Part shown: positions 41,795 to 54,390 of the stretch, in pieces
How the letters are laid out: each line of letters starts with the position of its first letter
Numbering within the stretch: the stretch's first letter is position 1
NCBI RefSeq assembly: GCF_026151205.1
Contig: NC_087077.1
Location: 124,001-188,000, forward strand
DNA: 64,000 nt
Direction: 5' to 3'
Origin: Bolinopsis microptera
Taxonomy: Eukaryota; Ctenophora; Tentaculata; Lobata; Bolinopsidae
Notes under the pieces: generated by a model
Database searches by the model: none
What the model was told of the DNA's origin: nothing
What the model saw: the letters and a program-made list of their open reading frames with translations, nothing else
Made by a program: the position numbers and the translations under genes

Positions 41795-44386
41795 AATTAA
41801 ATTTTATTGAGCTTACATTCTTTATCATGTGTTTATGATATTGATAACAGTTAGATATCGCTAACTGTACACATAACAGGTCCCGCCTATACTGCGTGTA
41901 ATAAGAAATTGTATGCTATGATATGTAACTAATGTGTGTAACATGTTAATGGCTCGCCGTTGGAATGTTCCCAGGACCCAGATCAAGAAAATTCCTCCTT
42001 AGCAAAATACGCACATATGGTGTGAGTTACAGGATCACGATAAGGTTGATAATTTGTCCACGTGACCGTTTGGCGCGCGGTGTGCACGTTGGCCCATGGG
42101 AAATAAGTATTCTACAAGGCAAATAAGTCTCTTACATCAAGTGGAATTTATAAGTCTAGCCTGTTTGTCGCCATGGAAACAGAGGATTATCGTAAAAGTA
42201 TTAATGCAAGGTTTTACAATATTAATAATAATATCGAAAGCGCCCTAGATGTAGGATTTTTAAAAACAGAACAATTAAAGTGAGCAGAACTACCATACTT
42301 TAGCTTTCACAGCCATAATATAACCAAGGTAACTGCAGTACCCAATATGGTACTAATATGTCGTCATTTTAAACACACGGTGCAGAATGCAGATTGATGA
42401 CCCTTCACTAATCACTATATATATTATGTATGTTATATCATAAAACTCGACAGCAAGAGACAGTTGTAAGAAAAAATTATGGTTGCCATGGCAACAGGGA
42501 GGTGTGTCAAATGTATTATCATTTAGCTGCGGAGCGTGTTGTAGCATATATTAATAGGCAGTTACATTTAAAGTGTAATAATCATGATGTAAATCATAAA
42601 GTGGAACCGTTGTATTAAAACTGTGCAGAAGTGTACAATTGATAACAATAGAGCGGATAAAGGAATGTATCATAACAAATTCAGGCCAGATAAGAATCTA
42701 GTACAGCTAAGATAAGTTCGACACTGCAATGGCCGGAAAATGTAAGTAATCCACAGGGTTTGTACAAGCGTTTATTTAGGGTTACAGATGGGGGGGGGGG
42801 GGGGGGGGGGGGGGGGGGATCGGAGGGGTGTTATCACATTTTCATGAGCAGTCGCATTTTCAGTGTAATAATATTATGGTCATGATGTAAATTGCGGTAG
42901 TGTCAACCGTCGTGTTAAAACTGTGCCGAAGTGTACAATTGATCTCAATAGATTCGGATAAAGGGGGAAGAGACGGGGATATGTAATATTGTAGCTAATT
43001 AGCCCGATGTAGGATTTTATCATAGCATAGCCATAAAAGTGAGCAGAACTGTTTCTTAGGTTTAACTTGTCTCTGTAGAAAATTATGGTCGCCATGGCAA
43101 CAGAGCTAGAGGTGTGTCAAATGTATTATCATTTAGCTGCGGAGCGTGTTATATCACATATAATATTACTTAAGTAAGTATATTCATGGGCAGTTACATT
43201 TTAAGTGTAACAATCATGATGTAAATTGTAAAGTGGAACTGTACTGTATTAAAACTGTCCAGAAGTGTAGAATTTATAACAATAGTGCAGATAAAGGAAT
43301 GTATCACAACAAATTCAGGCCAGATAAGAATCTAGTACAGAGATAAGATTAAGTTCGACACTGCAAGGGGCGGAAAATATAAAGGTTTGTACAATGTACA
43401 GGCGTTAATTATAATATAACCAACTAAACTGCAGTTTGATACTTATTCTTCAACCTAACAATCTCATGCCTTGAATCCGAGTCCCATTATAATCCGACTA
43501 GAATTTCCAATGTTGAAACAGATTATGTTAAATCGTATAAAACAATTCAGATGAAAAGACTATAATTAATTGTAAAGAGTTTGAACGGAGCTGATGTTGG
43601 ATGTTGTTAACGAGTTCATCGCTACAATGATTAATCAGAAGATATGTTATGAATTTCGGAGTAACATAGCAAGAGCTCATTGATGATTATAGATTAAGCA
43701 TAAAATAAGATGTCAGCTTAAAGTTCTGATTTAAATCATGACTAATTTCTTTAGTCAATCATATAATATAGTAATACCATGAGCAATCCTAAAAACAGTA
43801 AACAATAACATGATGGAATAAAAACCGAACATTATAGTATCGATTGATCATTCAAGTGGGCGTGATAATACGAAGTAGATAAACTGTTGATCGATGCCAA
43901 AAGCTCGACAAAATCCGAGAGAAATACAGATGTGAACAGCAAATAAGATTGCTCAGTTATATGGCACATGTTTCAGCTCAGTTATGTTACGGCATATAGC
44001 ATTGGCAAAGATACAACTACAAGTACAAGCAGGCGACAACTATCAAAATCGAGTATTGAACTAATGAGTAATGCCAATGAGAAATGGCTGCGAATTCACC
44101 AAAGTTTGCTAAAATCTATTCAGCGCGTTAATAGATATACCATGTGACATATGCTTCATCTCAGATGATGGAATTCTGACGTCGTAATTGGCTTACAAAT
44201 ATATCACGTGGCGCATCACGTGGCGTAGTTTTGGCCAATCGTAATCGCGTGTCTTGGAGTACAGCGCTCACTTTGAGCGTGATCAAATTCTGGCCTTGTA
44301 ATTGGTTGCGCGTGTACGTCACGTGACGTAGCTCGTAGCCAATGTCATTCTACTGCACAAATCTGCAGGAAAACTCCCGTTTTTCT
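41795..44386. other. Non-coding, low gene content
   Basis: No gene supported. Contains the 42.5-43.4 kb repeated segments and a G-run of about 29 at 42,790-42,818. Confidence 0.45.
42470..43385. repeat. Locally duplicated ~270-bp segment
   Basis: Copies at about 42,470-42,740 and 43,078-43,385 share TGGCAACAG, GTCAAATGTATTATCATTTA, GCGGAGCGTGTT, AAAACTGT, and AGATAAGAATCTAGTACAG. A shorter, diverged third copy lies at about 42,845-42,965. Period is about 600 bp. Confidence 0.8.
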
Positions 44387-44453
44387 ATGGTCTGGCCCGA
44401 CGGCAAGTGCTACGAAGTAGCGCGCGCCGGGCCAGACCATTAACAATGGTCAA
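44387..44453. mobile_element. TTGAC-family MITE, partial copy 5
   Basis: Inverted orientation; has GGCAAGTGCTACGAAGTAGC, GCGCGCCGGGCCAGACCATT and ends AATGGTCAA. The opposite terminus is missing. Confidence 0.8.
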
Positions 44454-44982
44454 GCATTTGTAAGCTGTTACGGTATGCCGCGCACATTCAAACGTTTGAA
44501 TGTTAAGACCATTTCAAATCATAATATCAGAATTAATTGTTATCAGGTGTGCCTGCGCATATGGACGTCCATATGCGCGGTGCTATTTTCGAGACCCTGC
44601 ATACTATACGTGAGAGTAAAAAGAAACAGATTAGCATGCTAAGTAAAATCGAACGCTTTTAAGCTTTTGACATGACACAATTTGGCGTATTTGTCAAATT
44701 ATATAACCGGTTAACAAATGACAAGTTACGCTACTGCTAGTATTTGCTTGTATGTAGTAAACCCTCGATGGGGTGGCAGGTGCCTCAGTAGGATATTACA
44801 TACATTTATTATATTAAATAATTCAACAATATCAATAACTTAGGGTTGATCCTTCACACTTAGTAAAGTTATAAATGATGGAATAGAAGCAGATGTTTCC
44901 ATCAAATCAACACAGTAGACATTTTTCATTGACATTCCATTTGTCAACATGATAACAGTCTTTTGCAATTTCTAGCGTAATA

Positions 44983-46277
44983 CATGTATGGGCTTAGTAA
45001 AAGATGGAACTATGTGTGCAGAACTACCCCAGGAGTTGCAGATAGGCTCACTCCTCTAGAACAAGTAACACGTGATGAGTTTATCCCAGCTATCATTAAC
45101 AGGCTGTTTAGCTGCACTGATGAACTAAGGAACATAATGGCTCTACCACCAAGATATGGAGGATTGGGTATACCAGTTATGATGGAAATGGCAGACCGAG
45201 AGTACAATTTCTCATGTAGAGCCACAAAACCCCTTAAAGAAGCTATTCTCAAGCAGATAGACAACTACACAGAGGACTGGAGACATAGTAAAGGAGTGAA
45301 AACTGAGATAACGACTGAACGAAATCTCTTTTATCGACAAAAACAAGCATAAATACGCCAGGAGCTCGAGTCAACACCACTGGCAAAGTTGATGTTCCAA
45401 CTAGCGGCTGAGAAAGGGGCAAGTGCTTGGTTAACAGCACTACCTTTAAAAGAGTATGGGTATCTGATGAATAAACAACAGTTCTCAGATGCAATAGCTC
45501 TCAGATACAACCTGAACTTAAAGGACTGCCCTAAAACATGTACGTGTGGCCAGAAATACTCAGCAAACCATGCGCTCATCTGCAAACTTGGTGGATATGT
45601 GTCACTGCGGCACAACTCGCTGAGAGACACCTTTGCAGAACTAATGAGAACTGTGAAATGCAAGGATGTGCAGACTGAGCCAGTTCTTCTTCCAGTTGAT
45701 GGTCTACAGTTACCAAAGGGAACAGTCCTAGGAGACCAAGCCAGGCTGGACATTTCTGCAAGATTGATTTGGAATGCTTCAGAGAGGGCATTTTTTGATG
45801 TAAGGGTATTTCATGCCCCAGCCCCCTCCAATGCAAGCAAACCGATACCAGCAATGTACCTGTCCCATGAAACTGAGAGAAAGCGATGTTACAATGCAAG
45901 GGTTCTTGAAGTGGAGAAAGGAAGCTTCACACCTTTAGTGTTCTCGACTTCTGGTGGAATGAGTGGTGAAGCTGAGAGACTGGTCAAGAAGCTGGCCAGT
46001 AAGATGGAGTACCACACTGGCCAGAGGTACTCAGACGCTGTAGGATACATAAGAAAGCGCCTTCGCTTTGAAATCCTCAGAACAACAGTGATTTCTCTCC
46101 GTGGAGACAGAGGTGCGAGAAAAAACATTGTTGATATAAACAGTCTAGATCTTAACTTGGAGCCACAAGGCAAGGGTAAAAAATTTTTGATTGTTAAGGG
46201 AATTTTTTGAATTCTTAAAGGGTTGATTTTATATAGGGTCATTGCTATATTATGTGTATATTGTTTGAATATTTTAA
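44983..46277 (+). mobile_element. RT-endonuclease retroelement, copy 2 (5'-truncated)
   Basis: Related to copy 1 but distinct, and nearly identical, apart from indels, to the stretch at about 58,217-59,558. It starts within the RT thumb (Y-G-L-S-K-R-W-N-Y-V) and ends with the shared 3' sequence TATAGGGTCATTGCTATA and TTTGAATATTTTA. Confidence 0.8.
44984..46210 (+). pseudogene. RT thumb plus endonuclease-like domain, one stop codon
   Basis: Two frames (44,984-45,352 and 45,389-46,210) are the same reading frame separated by a single TAA at 45,350-45,352. The corresponding codon in the copy near 58,586 is GAA, so this is a private G-to-T nonsense change. Motifs: E-K-G-A-S-A-W-L, C-T-C-G...H...C, R-H-N-S-L-R-D, A-R-L-D-I-S-A-R, F-F-D-V-R-V-F, F-T-P-L-V-F-S-T-S-G-G-M. 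These are the same as in copy 1 and suggest the same C-terminal nuclease-like domain. Confidence 0.75.
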
Positions 46278-46370
46278 TCAAAAAAATTTCTAGCGTTATT
46301 TAAAACTTATCGCCAAAGTTTACGTTTCTTATTCAGGAGAGGGTAATCTTAAGTAGATCATCTAAAACTC

Positions 46371-46616
46371 TTGGATTGTTGTGTCAAGGAAGACTTTATA
46401 CCAGCCATCTGCATCATGGGCAAAGGATTTGTGCCTGACCAGATCAGAACGATAGGTTCACTTCCTGCAAGAGTGTGCAGCCTAAGTAGTCCAGTCTGCA
46501 CATCTACAGCAGAGATGGAGTGTTATAACTCAGTCAATGCTACTGAACAGCTCACAAAAGCAGTTTTAACCCTGGTTTCAAAACATTTATTCCGTTTTTA
46601 TTTACTAATTTGTTGA
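46371..46616 (+). pseudogene. Further fragment of the RT family (copy-1 subtype)
   Basis: Encodes C-V-K-E-D-F-I-P-A-I, G-F-V-P-D-Q-I-R and S-L-P-A-R-V, close to the corresponding part of copy 1 (35,685-35,870) rather than to adjacent copy 2, with small in-frame changes. It lies downstream of copy 2, so it is a separate truncated insertion. Confidence 0.65.
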
Positions 46617-46739
46617 CAGAAGTTTATTTTTAGGTGTCTAACCTTATAGTTAGATAATTACCATCACTTCAAATTTATTTGTGTATATATATTGTTCGAA
46701 TAATTTATTGTCATTGCAATCTTTGTTTCAGCCCTCTGT

Positions 46740-47750
46740 CAAAAAAACAGAGAAAGAATTGTTTAAAATAGGAAATAAAAAAGGAGGACCCCCAACCCAT
46801 GTAGCGGAGACACCTCAACAGCAATTTAGGGAAAAAAATGTTTTTGGTTTGGGTAAAAAGTGCATAAAACTCCCGGGCCAAAAAAACAGGGGGGTTGGGG
46901 GTTTTTCCCCAAAAAATTATTTTTCGTTTAAAATTTTTAAAATTTTAACAATTTTCTTTTTAAAATTTTAAAAAAACCTAACCTTTTTTTTCAACCAAAA
47001 AAAAACCCCAACCCCCCCCAATTTAAACCCCCCAAATAAAAAAAATTTTAAACTTTTTTAAACCCCCCAAACCCCTGTACCCCAAAAAAACCCCCCGGGG
47101 AATTTCCATTTTCTAATGCATCTTAAACCATCCCAGCCCCTTGGATTATGTTTGGGGAAAATTTCCCGGGTTGTAAAAAAGAGGGGGGCCTTTCATTTGT
47201 AGGGCAAAAGGGAAGCAATAAACGTTTTTTGGGGGAAACCCAAGGTTTTTTTTGGGATGAAGCGGCCAAACCAAAATGTTCCCAAGGTAAAGTTTTGTAC
47301 AAAGATGCATATGATTGAAAAAGGGTCGAATCTCCCAAACTTTTGAAGCTTTGGCAGCAAGCAAAATGGGGTTTGGTGTTAAAAAAACCGGGAAAGGAAT
47401 TAAGATTTTGGTATGAAAAATTAATTTTTGAGAATAGATCCAGAAGGGGCAAAAATTCCGAACCCTTATTTGGAAACCCTCAACAAATAAAATAAATTGC
47501 TCATCCCTATGGTGTATTCTTGAATAAAAATGGCCCTTCGAGTTTTTTACCGCTTTTTAAAAAAAGAAAAGTTATATCAAATTAAATTTGTTTTCCGGGT
47601 TTTGTTTCCCCAAAAATTCAAAATTTTAAATAATTTTAAAACCCCCCCCCAACCCAAATTTTTCCAATTTAAAATTTCCCCCCCCACCCGCCACCCCACA
47701 ATTTTTTTTGGAAAACAATTTTGGGCCTTTTCCTCCCAAACGCCCTTTAT
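46740..47750. other. Homopolymer-rich, probably low-quality sequence
   Basis: Dense runs of A, C, G and T of 4-9 bases follow one another (for example CCCCCCAAATAAAAAAAATT near 47,027), unlike anything else in the window. No ORF here should be trusted. It resembles poor-quality consensus rather than a natural repeat. Confidence 0.6.
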
Positions 47751-47751
47751 C

Positions 47752-48877
47752 ATTGTTGAAACATGTTTCTGTGAATCAGAAATTCATTGATGAGATAGTT
47801 GCAAACTACTCATTCCATCTCAATGATTTTAGAGACTTTGAAAATGCCATCAGAATAATTGATCCTTCTATGGTGTTCAGTGTAACCAATGAGAAGCGTG
47901 ACATTGATTATCTAAAGAAGAAATATCCCTTGATCAAGAATCTGCTAAGCCCCAAGCTAAAAAGCAAATTCCCTTATCATGCCTCAAGAGTATCTGCAGC
48001 TTCTATCAAGTCACAGTTAAATAATGAGAAAAATGAATATACTCAGTTGCAATCTATCTCTTGTGAAACACAGGAAAACCCTAGTGTGTGGAAATACAAG
48101 GCAATGTTACAAAAGAAATGGGAAGATCGTTTATATAAAGCATTATGTAATGAATCAAAACTTTACAAAAAGGGTGATCATCGGGACTTCAGAATGCCAC
48201 AAACTGCCCTTTTTCTTGATGAGGACATTGTTTGCCTTCGAACTGTTGCTCATCAAACTGTAAACTACATCTGTGAACAATTGGTGCTGCAGTATAAAGG
48301 AATCGAGGTCAGTAAATAATTTTTCCCAGCAAGTATGCATTTTTTGTTAGATTCTATGCTTTTATAATGGTTAATTTATTGTTGGGTTTAAAATTACTAA
48401 TCAGAAAATATTCCTAGATTATTGTATCAGCAAGTGCCTTGGAAATATAGTTTACAAGATCTACTGTAAACAGCATCATGGTTTCAATCAAGCCAAATAT
48501 GAACAATACCTCAAAGGACTCGAAAAAGCTTCAAACTCATCACCTCAGATGGTAAGTGAGTGAGTAGACATTAATAGACATGAAATAGCATCCTTATACA
48601 GCAACAGTGTGCTGTTGAAAATGTGCAACTATCAATCTTAATAATTATTGATATCACAGATTTTGTATAATTGTAACAAGTTACTGTGTAGTTATTTTGT
48701 TATTGTGTTATTGTTCAGGTTTGGGAGCAGCAACAACACTCAAAAGTTTCATCTTTGTTTGTACCGTTTTGGAGCACCAACACCATGAACAGTATCGGAG
48801 GATTCGTCCTCAACTTGGTTCGAATCCATTTTAATTCGATAAGCAAGGATGTAGCGATGTTCAACATTAGTAGGTAG
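47752..48877 (+). CDS. Three candidate exons of an unidentified gene
   Basis: Exon 1 (about 47,752-48,309) encodes a charged, mostly helical stretch with L-K-K-K-Y-P-L-I-K and D-H-R-D-F-R-M-P-Q-T-A-L-F-L-D-E-D, and ends near GTCAGT. Exon 2 (about 48,416-48,551) encodes Y-C-I-S-K-C-L-G-N-I-V-Y-K and ends in phase 0 at GTAAGT. Exon 3 (48,719-48,877) begins after TTGTTCAG, keeps phase 0 and ends in TAG. The exon 1-2 phase does not join cleanly as I read it, and the 5' side merges into poor-quality sequence. No family recognised; it looks like a real but partial gene. Confidence 0.45.
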
Positions 48878-48940
48878 TTATCATAATATTTGGGCAATTT
48901 GGCCCCTCCTTTTTTCATTTTTGTTTTCAACAATCATAAC

Positions 48941-50640
48941 ACCAAAGAATTAGCCAAATTGGTTAAACGGCCACACGTTTACACATAATTTGGGTTTTCA
49001 GCATTGACCCACTTCGCCCTCATACAGTTGAAGAATTATCATGAATATCAATTTATTCTGGGCAAGAGCTTCTTGTTCTATTAGATCATACGGACCATTA
49101 TGATAGTTATTTGACTCGCATACACCTAGCTGTACATACAATTCCTTTCGCCAGGTAGTATTTATAAAAGAACAGGTTTGTGAAAGGAGCAGGAGAGGTT
49201 GTGAGCGTTATACTGCTTTTACTAACCCTGATAGAATGGTGTCATGGGTGTAGCTGTGTTAATAGAGTGATTCTTATGATCAGTAGATCTACAGTAACTC
49301 AACGAAGACATTCTTTTTATGATTTATAGATTTTGTGGGGAGGTAGTTATTATCTTTTTGGGGTTTCAGATTAGGGTCTTAGTTTAGGTCGTTCAGAAGG
49401 GATCGGAGCTCGAAGTTTATTAAAGGGAATGTTCATCAAAAATACATTATAACGAATATGTGATCTCGGTTAATTTAGAATTTTTGATTTTTATCAAATT
49501 GTCATAATTTCAGATTCTTCAAGCACTGAAGAACAGAGTCCGACCATGGGTTCCATTTGCGAAAATGTTATCTTGGATATTTCTGACTGATTGTTATTTA
49601 GGGTAAGAAACTAAAAGCAGATGTTCATAAATGTATTCAGCTTGATTAATGTCAGGATATAATATAATATTGTATACGTTCACAAGATCGTTCGCTAAAA
49701 TATCTCAATTTTATTTTATTCGATGCGCTTGTGAACTTTACGTGGTTGGTTCAGTAGCTAGCTTGATTCAAATCCCTGACAAACTTTGTTAAACGATAGT
49801 GATTTCCTCACGAAATTGCCGAAACTTCTTATTGTGATTAGGTACACTATTGGAGTTGTTGGCAAGGTTTAGGAACTGAGATTGCTTGAAAAATCTTGTG
49901 AAATGTTCATTAGAAATTCCTTTGTTACGAGCAGAATGTATTTCATTAACCGGCAGAAGAGTGATCAAAAACACGACTGATACACCAAGATTGGTCGCTA
50001 GTGTTCCAGGTTTCAGTTTTCTCGCTTTACGTAATGTATAGATAAGAAGTACATTCGTACAACCCAGAATTACTAAATCCTGGGATGACAATGTAAAACA
50101 AATAGGGTACGATTTACGCGATCAGATGCTCCACTTTCTATGAAATATTGTGCATCGCAATATTCGGGAATGAAATAGAATTAATCCTGATACTGATAAA
50201 CGTTATCTCAAGTATGGCAGCGCTGCTTGCAAATAAACCCTGCTATGACAGTAGCCTTGTCTAGTCATTCGTATTCTTGCTAGGAACGGAAAAAGCGAGT
50301 GCAAGTTGCTTTGATAACATTAAGGAAACAGAGGAAAAAAATACTAAACGAATGAAGATGTTCACAAAAAATACTGATATGAAAACAGTTTTGCTCTCCA
50401 AGACCATATCGTCCCGCTATAATGTTGAATAAGTTTCAGCACGTACAATCCACATCCAATCAGCCACTGCTAGGTTTCCTATGATTTACAAGTGATTTCT
50501 GTCAGCTTTATTGATTCTTATATATGCTATGAGAACTACCAGATTTCTTAAAATAGGCCGAGGTGGTGTAGAGATGGTCCTAACTGCTAGAACGGTAGAG
50601 CTCAACGGTCTTGGAGTAGTTTCGTCATTACCTTTTCTTT
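48941..50640. repeat. Block duplicated at 62,280-64,000, copy A
   Basis: Starts AAAGAATTAGCCAAATTGGTTA and follows 62,288 onward in the same orientation throughout, with many single-base differences and indels. Copy A is the cleaner one. It includes the GPCR-like region. Confidence 0.85.
49786..50640 (-). pseudogene. Class-A GPCR-like gene, copy A, frame-broken
   Basis: On the minus strand, about 50,560-50,520 encodes L-R-N-L-V-V-L-I-A-Y-I-R-I (TM1-like) and then, after a stop, I-I-G-N-L-A-V-A-D-W (TM2). At 50,091-49,789 a 100-residue frame holds a TM5-like apolar segment, a basic loop (R-K-A-R-K-L-K), a TM6-like V-V-F-L-I-T-L-L-P-V-N, and a TM7/helix-8-like F-L-N-L-A-N-N-S followed by N-K-K-F-R-Q-F. 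These are rhodopsin-family signatures; ligand class cannot be told. At least one one-base deletion (CACTTGTAA, where copy B has CACTTGGTAATC) breaks it. It may be a pseudogene or an intact gene with assembly errors. Confidence 0.55.
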
Positions 50641-53600
50641 AGGATGTTTGAAGTTATTGAACGTGTGAGTGTTGTTCTAGTTAGACTTGTGTTTGATAAT
50701 TAATATTACAACTGGTTAAATTTTTAAGAAACTGAAAAGTTTCAGCGCAATAATTAATTCCAAGAAAAAAAGGTGTGATTTAAATGTTTCTTGATAATTT
50801 TACCCCATTTGTTCACGTTGAAATGTCGTTTTAAAACGATTTTCGCGGACTATTCCTAATTGAGCTGAAGAAATAATAACTGATCGTCACATTGTCATGT
50901 AACCCATTAGAGTGTATTTCAATTAACAAGCATGTAAGTAATACATCATATCGCTCAAAACAAAGGAGTGCCATCCTGTTTGCCTGTCGCGAGCATGAGA
51001 ATAATAGTGAAAAAAAAATGGTGTGCACCATGCAAATGAAAGGATTGACAAGTCAGGTCGATGCTTGCAGCAGATTCCACCATGGTACGTGTGTGGGGAC
51101 TGGGAGGAACTCACCCTGTTTAAACAGACCAACAAGCCTTTTGAAATATGGTCGTAAAATACCATTCTGAGAAATCTTAGGTGCCACCTGCGGTTTGCAT
51201 GCAATGCAATTGAACGAAAAGAATTCATGTGTGTGCGTCCGATAAATTCAGTATTAAATAAGTAAAACAACATTTTTAAATAAAAACAAAATTGTAAGAA
51301 ACACACGTTTAGTAAACAAAATTTAGATTTATTGCCTATTGCCCCAAAAAATAATAATATCATTATAAACCTAGTCAAACTTAAACATCGATAATAAACT
51401 CATGGGAAATTAGATATATTATGTAAAATACTTTTTTACTATATATTACGGGTGTACTCATAAATCTTTGTTTCAACTCGGCGCGCATCTTGGCAGGTTA
51501 TTAAACCTACAAACTCTATTCTACTCGATCATTAATCTCAATCATAAATTTATATCATATCAGCGCGGCGTGCTAGTCACTTATATACATGTCAGCGCCC
51601 CCAAGGAAGCCTATAACTTATTCAAAATAAATAAAAATTTCTTAAGCAGAAGTGGAAAGTTATTTTAAAAAATATTCTATTATACTGGATTGAATTCTGA
51701 AGGTTTTAAATTTCATAAAATCTATAAGTCCATAATCTTTGTTTCATTTTGTAGCCCTGACGCGCACGGACGTGCGCGGCTTCGTTATTTGTGACTTTCG
51801 CCACAACCAATTCTGTGCAATGATAGGTGGGTTATCGACGTGATACACAATAATTCCATGTGGAATATAAACCAAAATTTTAGTTGCGCATGTTCTGCAT
51901 GAGACCAGAAACGGGACAGTACTTGGACTAAAAACGGCTGGCAAAAGGGAGACAGTTGCTTGTAAAATATAAAATATAAAATGTGTCCAGTATGGCGAAT
52001 TGCATCATTTGATAATTTCTCGACGACTGTGTCGGGGTGAGAGTTATCTGAACCAAACTGCATGCCCCTACGATGCGTCACTCTGCTGAGGCAAGCATTT
52101 GTTTGTTGTTTAGGTTGTGTTGGAAGGGAAAATTACTTGATTAATTCAATCCATTAGGATTTAATAACGATGAGCTTAAGATATACCGTTCATCTTTAGA
52201 CTATTGCGTTTGGATCAATCTTATTATATGAGTAGATTTTATAAACGAACCTGGCATACAAAAGAATGTAATGCGGAGTTGCTGGCTCTTCTATAATAAT
52301 AATACGACACTCAACTTACAGAATGCTTGCTTAGAGATAAAACAATATATTATCAGACTATACATGCAGAATGAGTAACTGGTGGATAAGCCTTCGGTAA
52401 AAAACGGTTCCGGAAAAGTTCAATGCGTGCACTCGGGTCCTTGGTTTTGTCGTCGGTAATTGTCCAGTATTTCGTTCTGCATTTCATAGTTCAAACAATA
52501 GTGAGATCTAAATATACAGCTTTAAAACGATTATTTAAGTATGGAATGAAATGAAATAACTGACAATCCGCTCTCCTATAATTCAAAAAGCATGTGTAAA
52601 TCGTAGTGATGTACGTATTTTAGAAAGTTTAAAATTAAATTTGGCGTCACGGTCCTCTTGATCAGTTGATCGCCCGCATAATGTTCTGTAAATGTAATTT
52701 ACGCAGGGCACTTCAAGCTTAAATTATTCACCTTAATGAGGCAGTCAACCAACGCGCGGGCTTTATTTTTATGATATGATATGTTTGATTGTTATTATAA
52801 TACCTAAAATTTAAATTGTTTTACTAAAATTTGTTTACTAATTTAACGGGTGTTACTCGTAAAATATCTGTTCCATATAATTGGGACCGTCGACGAGTCC
52901 AATGGCGCTCGTCCTGGTAGGTTGTAATTTACAATATACAAGCTGTAGACTTTTTTGTCATAGTTGTATGACCCGCCCGCCACACGATTATGCGCGATTC
53001 CCACTGTATCGTAGAAACTCTACTACAGTGAAACGACCGTGGGTGCTTGGTCACAAAGTGATACTTTTTTTGTTGTTGATGTGAATTTGTAGATTTTAAT
53101 TTTGTATCTATTGAATTGGTTTATTCATTTTTCGAATGTGTATATCTTTATTATATAAGACAATAGATAGACAAGTACAATTGCATGAAATTACCTGTAT
53201 AATGTTAGAAAAAGACATTGATATATTTTAATATTTTTTTTTTTCTTTCAACACTATATATAATAAATATTTAACGCGCCTTATGTTATGTGTTATTCCC
53301 TTCTGTCCAAAAAGATTATTTATATAATACACGTTAAAAAGTTAAGGTAATAGTTACCGCGTGGGTGTGTAGTCACATTAGAAGTGTTGTAGACTATTTG
53401 ACTGTTTTATATTTTCTTCTCGATGACGTGTCGTCTCAGCAGAAAAGCTATAAAATCTTTTACTTTCAAAAAATGTTTTTACTTGTTGTTGCGCGATGCA
53501 CTACTAACTGGGCTGCTTCGCGCAGCCAATAATGCTTCTCGCAACAATGCTGGTGGCCAATTAGATTTTGGACCGTTCTGTGTATGTTTACATTGTAAAT

Positions 53601-53872
53601 GCTAGTTTAAATTTTTATTATTACTTCTTCACAATTACATTCACACATCATTGAACAACACGAGACAAGCGGAAAAACAAAACAAACGAATAGATTTAAG
53701 ATGTTAGGGATCGCTGCTTTAGATCCGGAGATTTCAAAACTCCAGTTTGACAGTTGAAGTTCTTTTGTCAATTTGGTACGTGTCATACCTTGAGTCAAGA
53801 GCCACTTTAGTTCGACAGAGTTGAACCTTAAAATACTAAAAACTAGCCAAATGGATTTAAGTAAAATACTAA
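50641..53872. other. No supported gene; scattered repeat remnants
   Basis: Pieces of families seen elsewhere: GTAAAACAACATTTTTA near 51,260 (foldback-arm-like) and TTGTTTTACTAAAATTTG near 52,818; 52,965-53,060 resembles the GC-rich part of repeat copy A. Other frames are chance. Confidence 0.45.
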
Positions 53873-54390
53873 TTTAAGTAAAAGTACAATTTTTATTTTC
53901 CACAGAAGAATTCAATACATATGAATAAATAAATATCCGATAATTTCATTAATAATCTTTAAAGTTGCTTTGTCATTTGTAAAATCAAAAACGAAAGCCG
54001 TACGCTGAACTTGTGAACGCGCGCGGCGCCTTTCTGCAGCTGCCTAGCTTTTCAAGCTTGTAGCCGCTAACATCAAAGCCGCCGCGCGCCCCAGTGCTGG
54101 GGTGCATTCTCAATAACATTAAACTTGGTCAATGATAGTTATATACATTCCTAAATTAAATCGATAATCATGTTAATCATTGAGTATTCAAACTACTCGA
54201 CCACAAATATTTGCAGGCCCATCAACAATTCAGTCGCCGAACAAAATTCAAATGGTTTGCTTTTTCGTTTCGGGACTGTTTGACTCAGTACTATATCCGA
54301 CTAATCATACTTTATATGGTTAAAATTACAAGTAAAAAGATTTTCCTCGATGGGCCGCATCGCATACGCGAAACGTTTTGAGTACGGACA
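53873..54390. repeat. Dispersed repeat, copy B
   Basis: Same family and orientation as copy A at 24,685-25,330, lacking its GC-rich insert; ends near GATTTTCCTCGATGGGCCGC. Confidence 0.75.

Noticed and set aside
49511-49610. Plus-strand exon with TTTCAG acceptor and GTAAG donor, also in copy B
   Set aside because: It is close to the opposite-strand receptor gene and changes frame between copies; not supported strongly enough.
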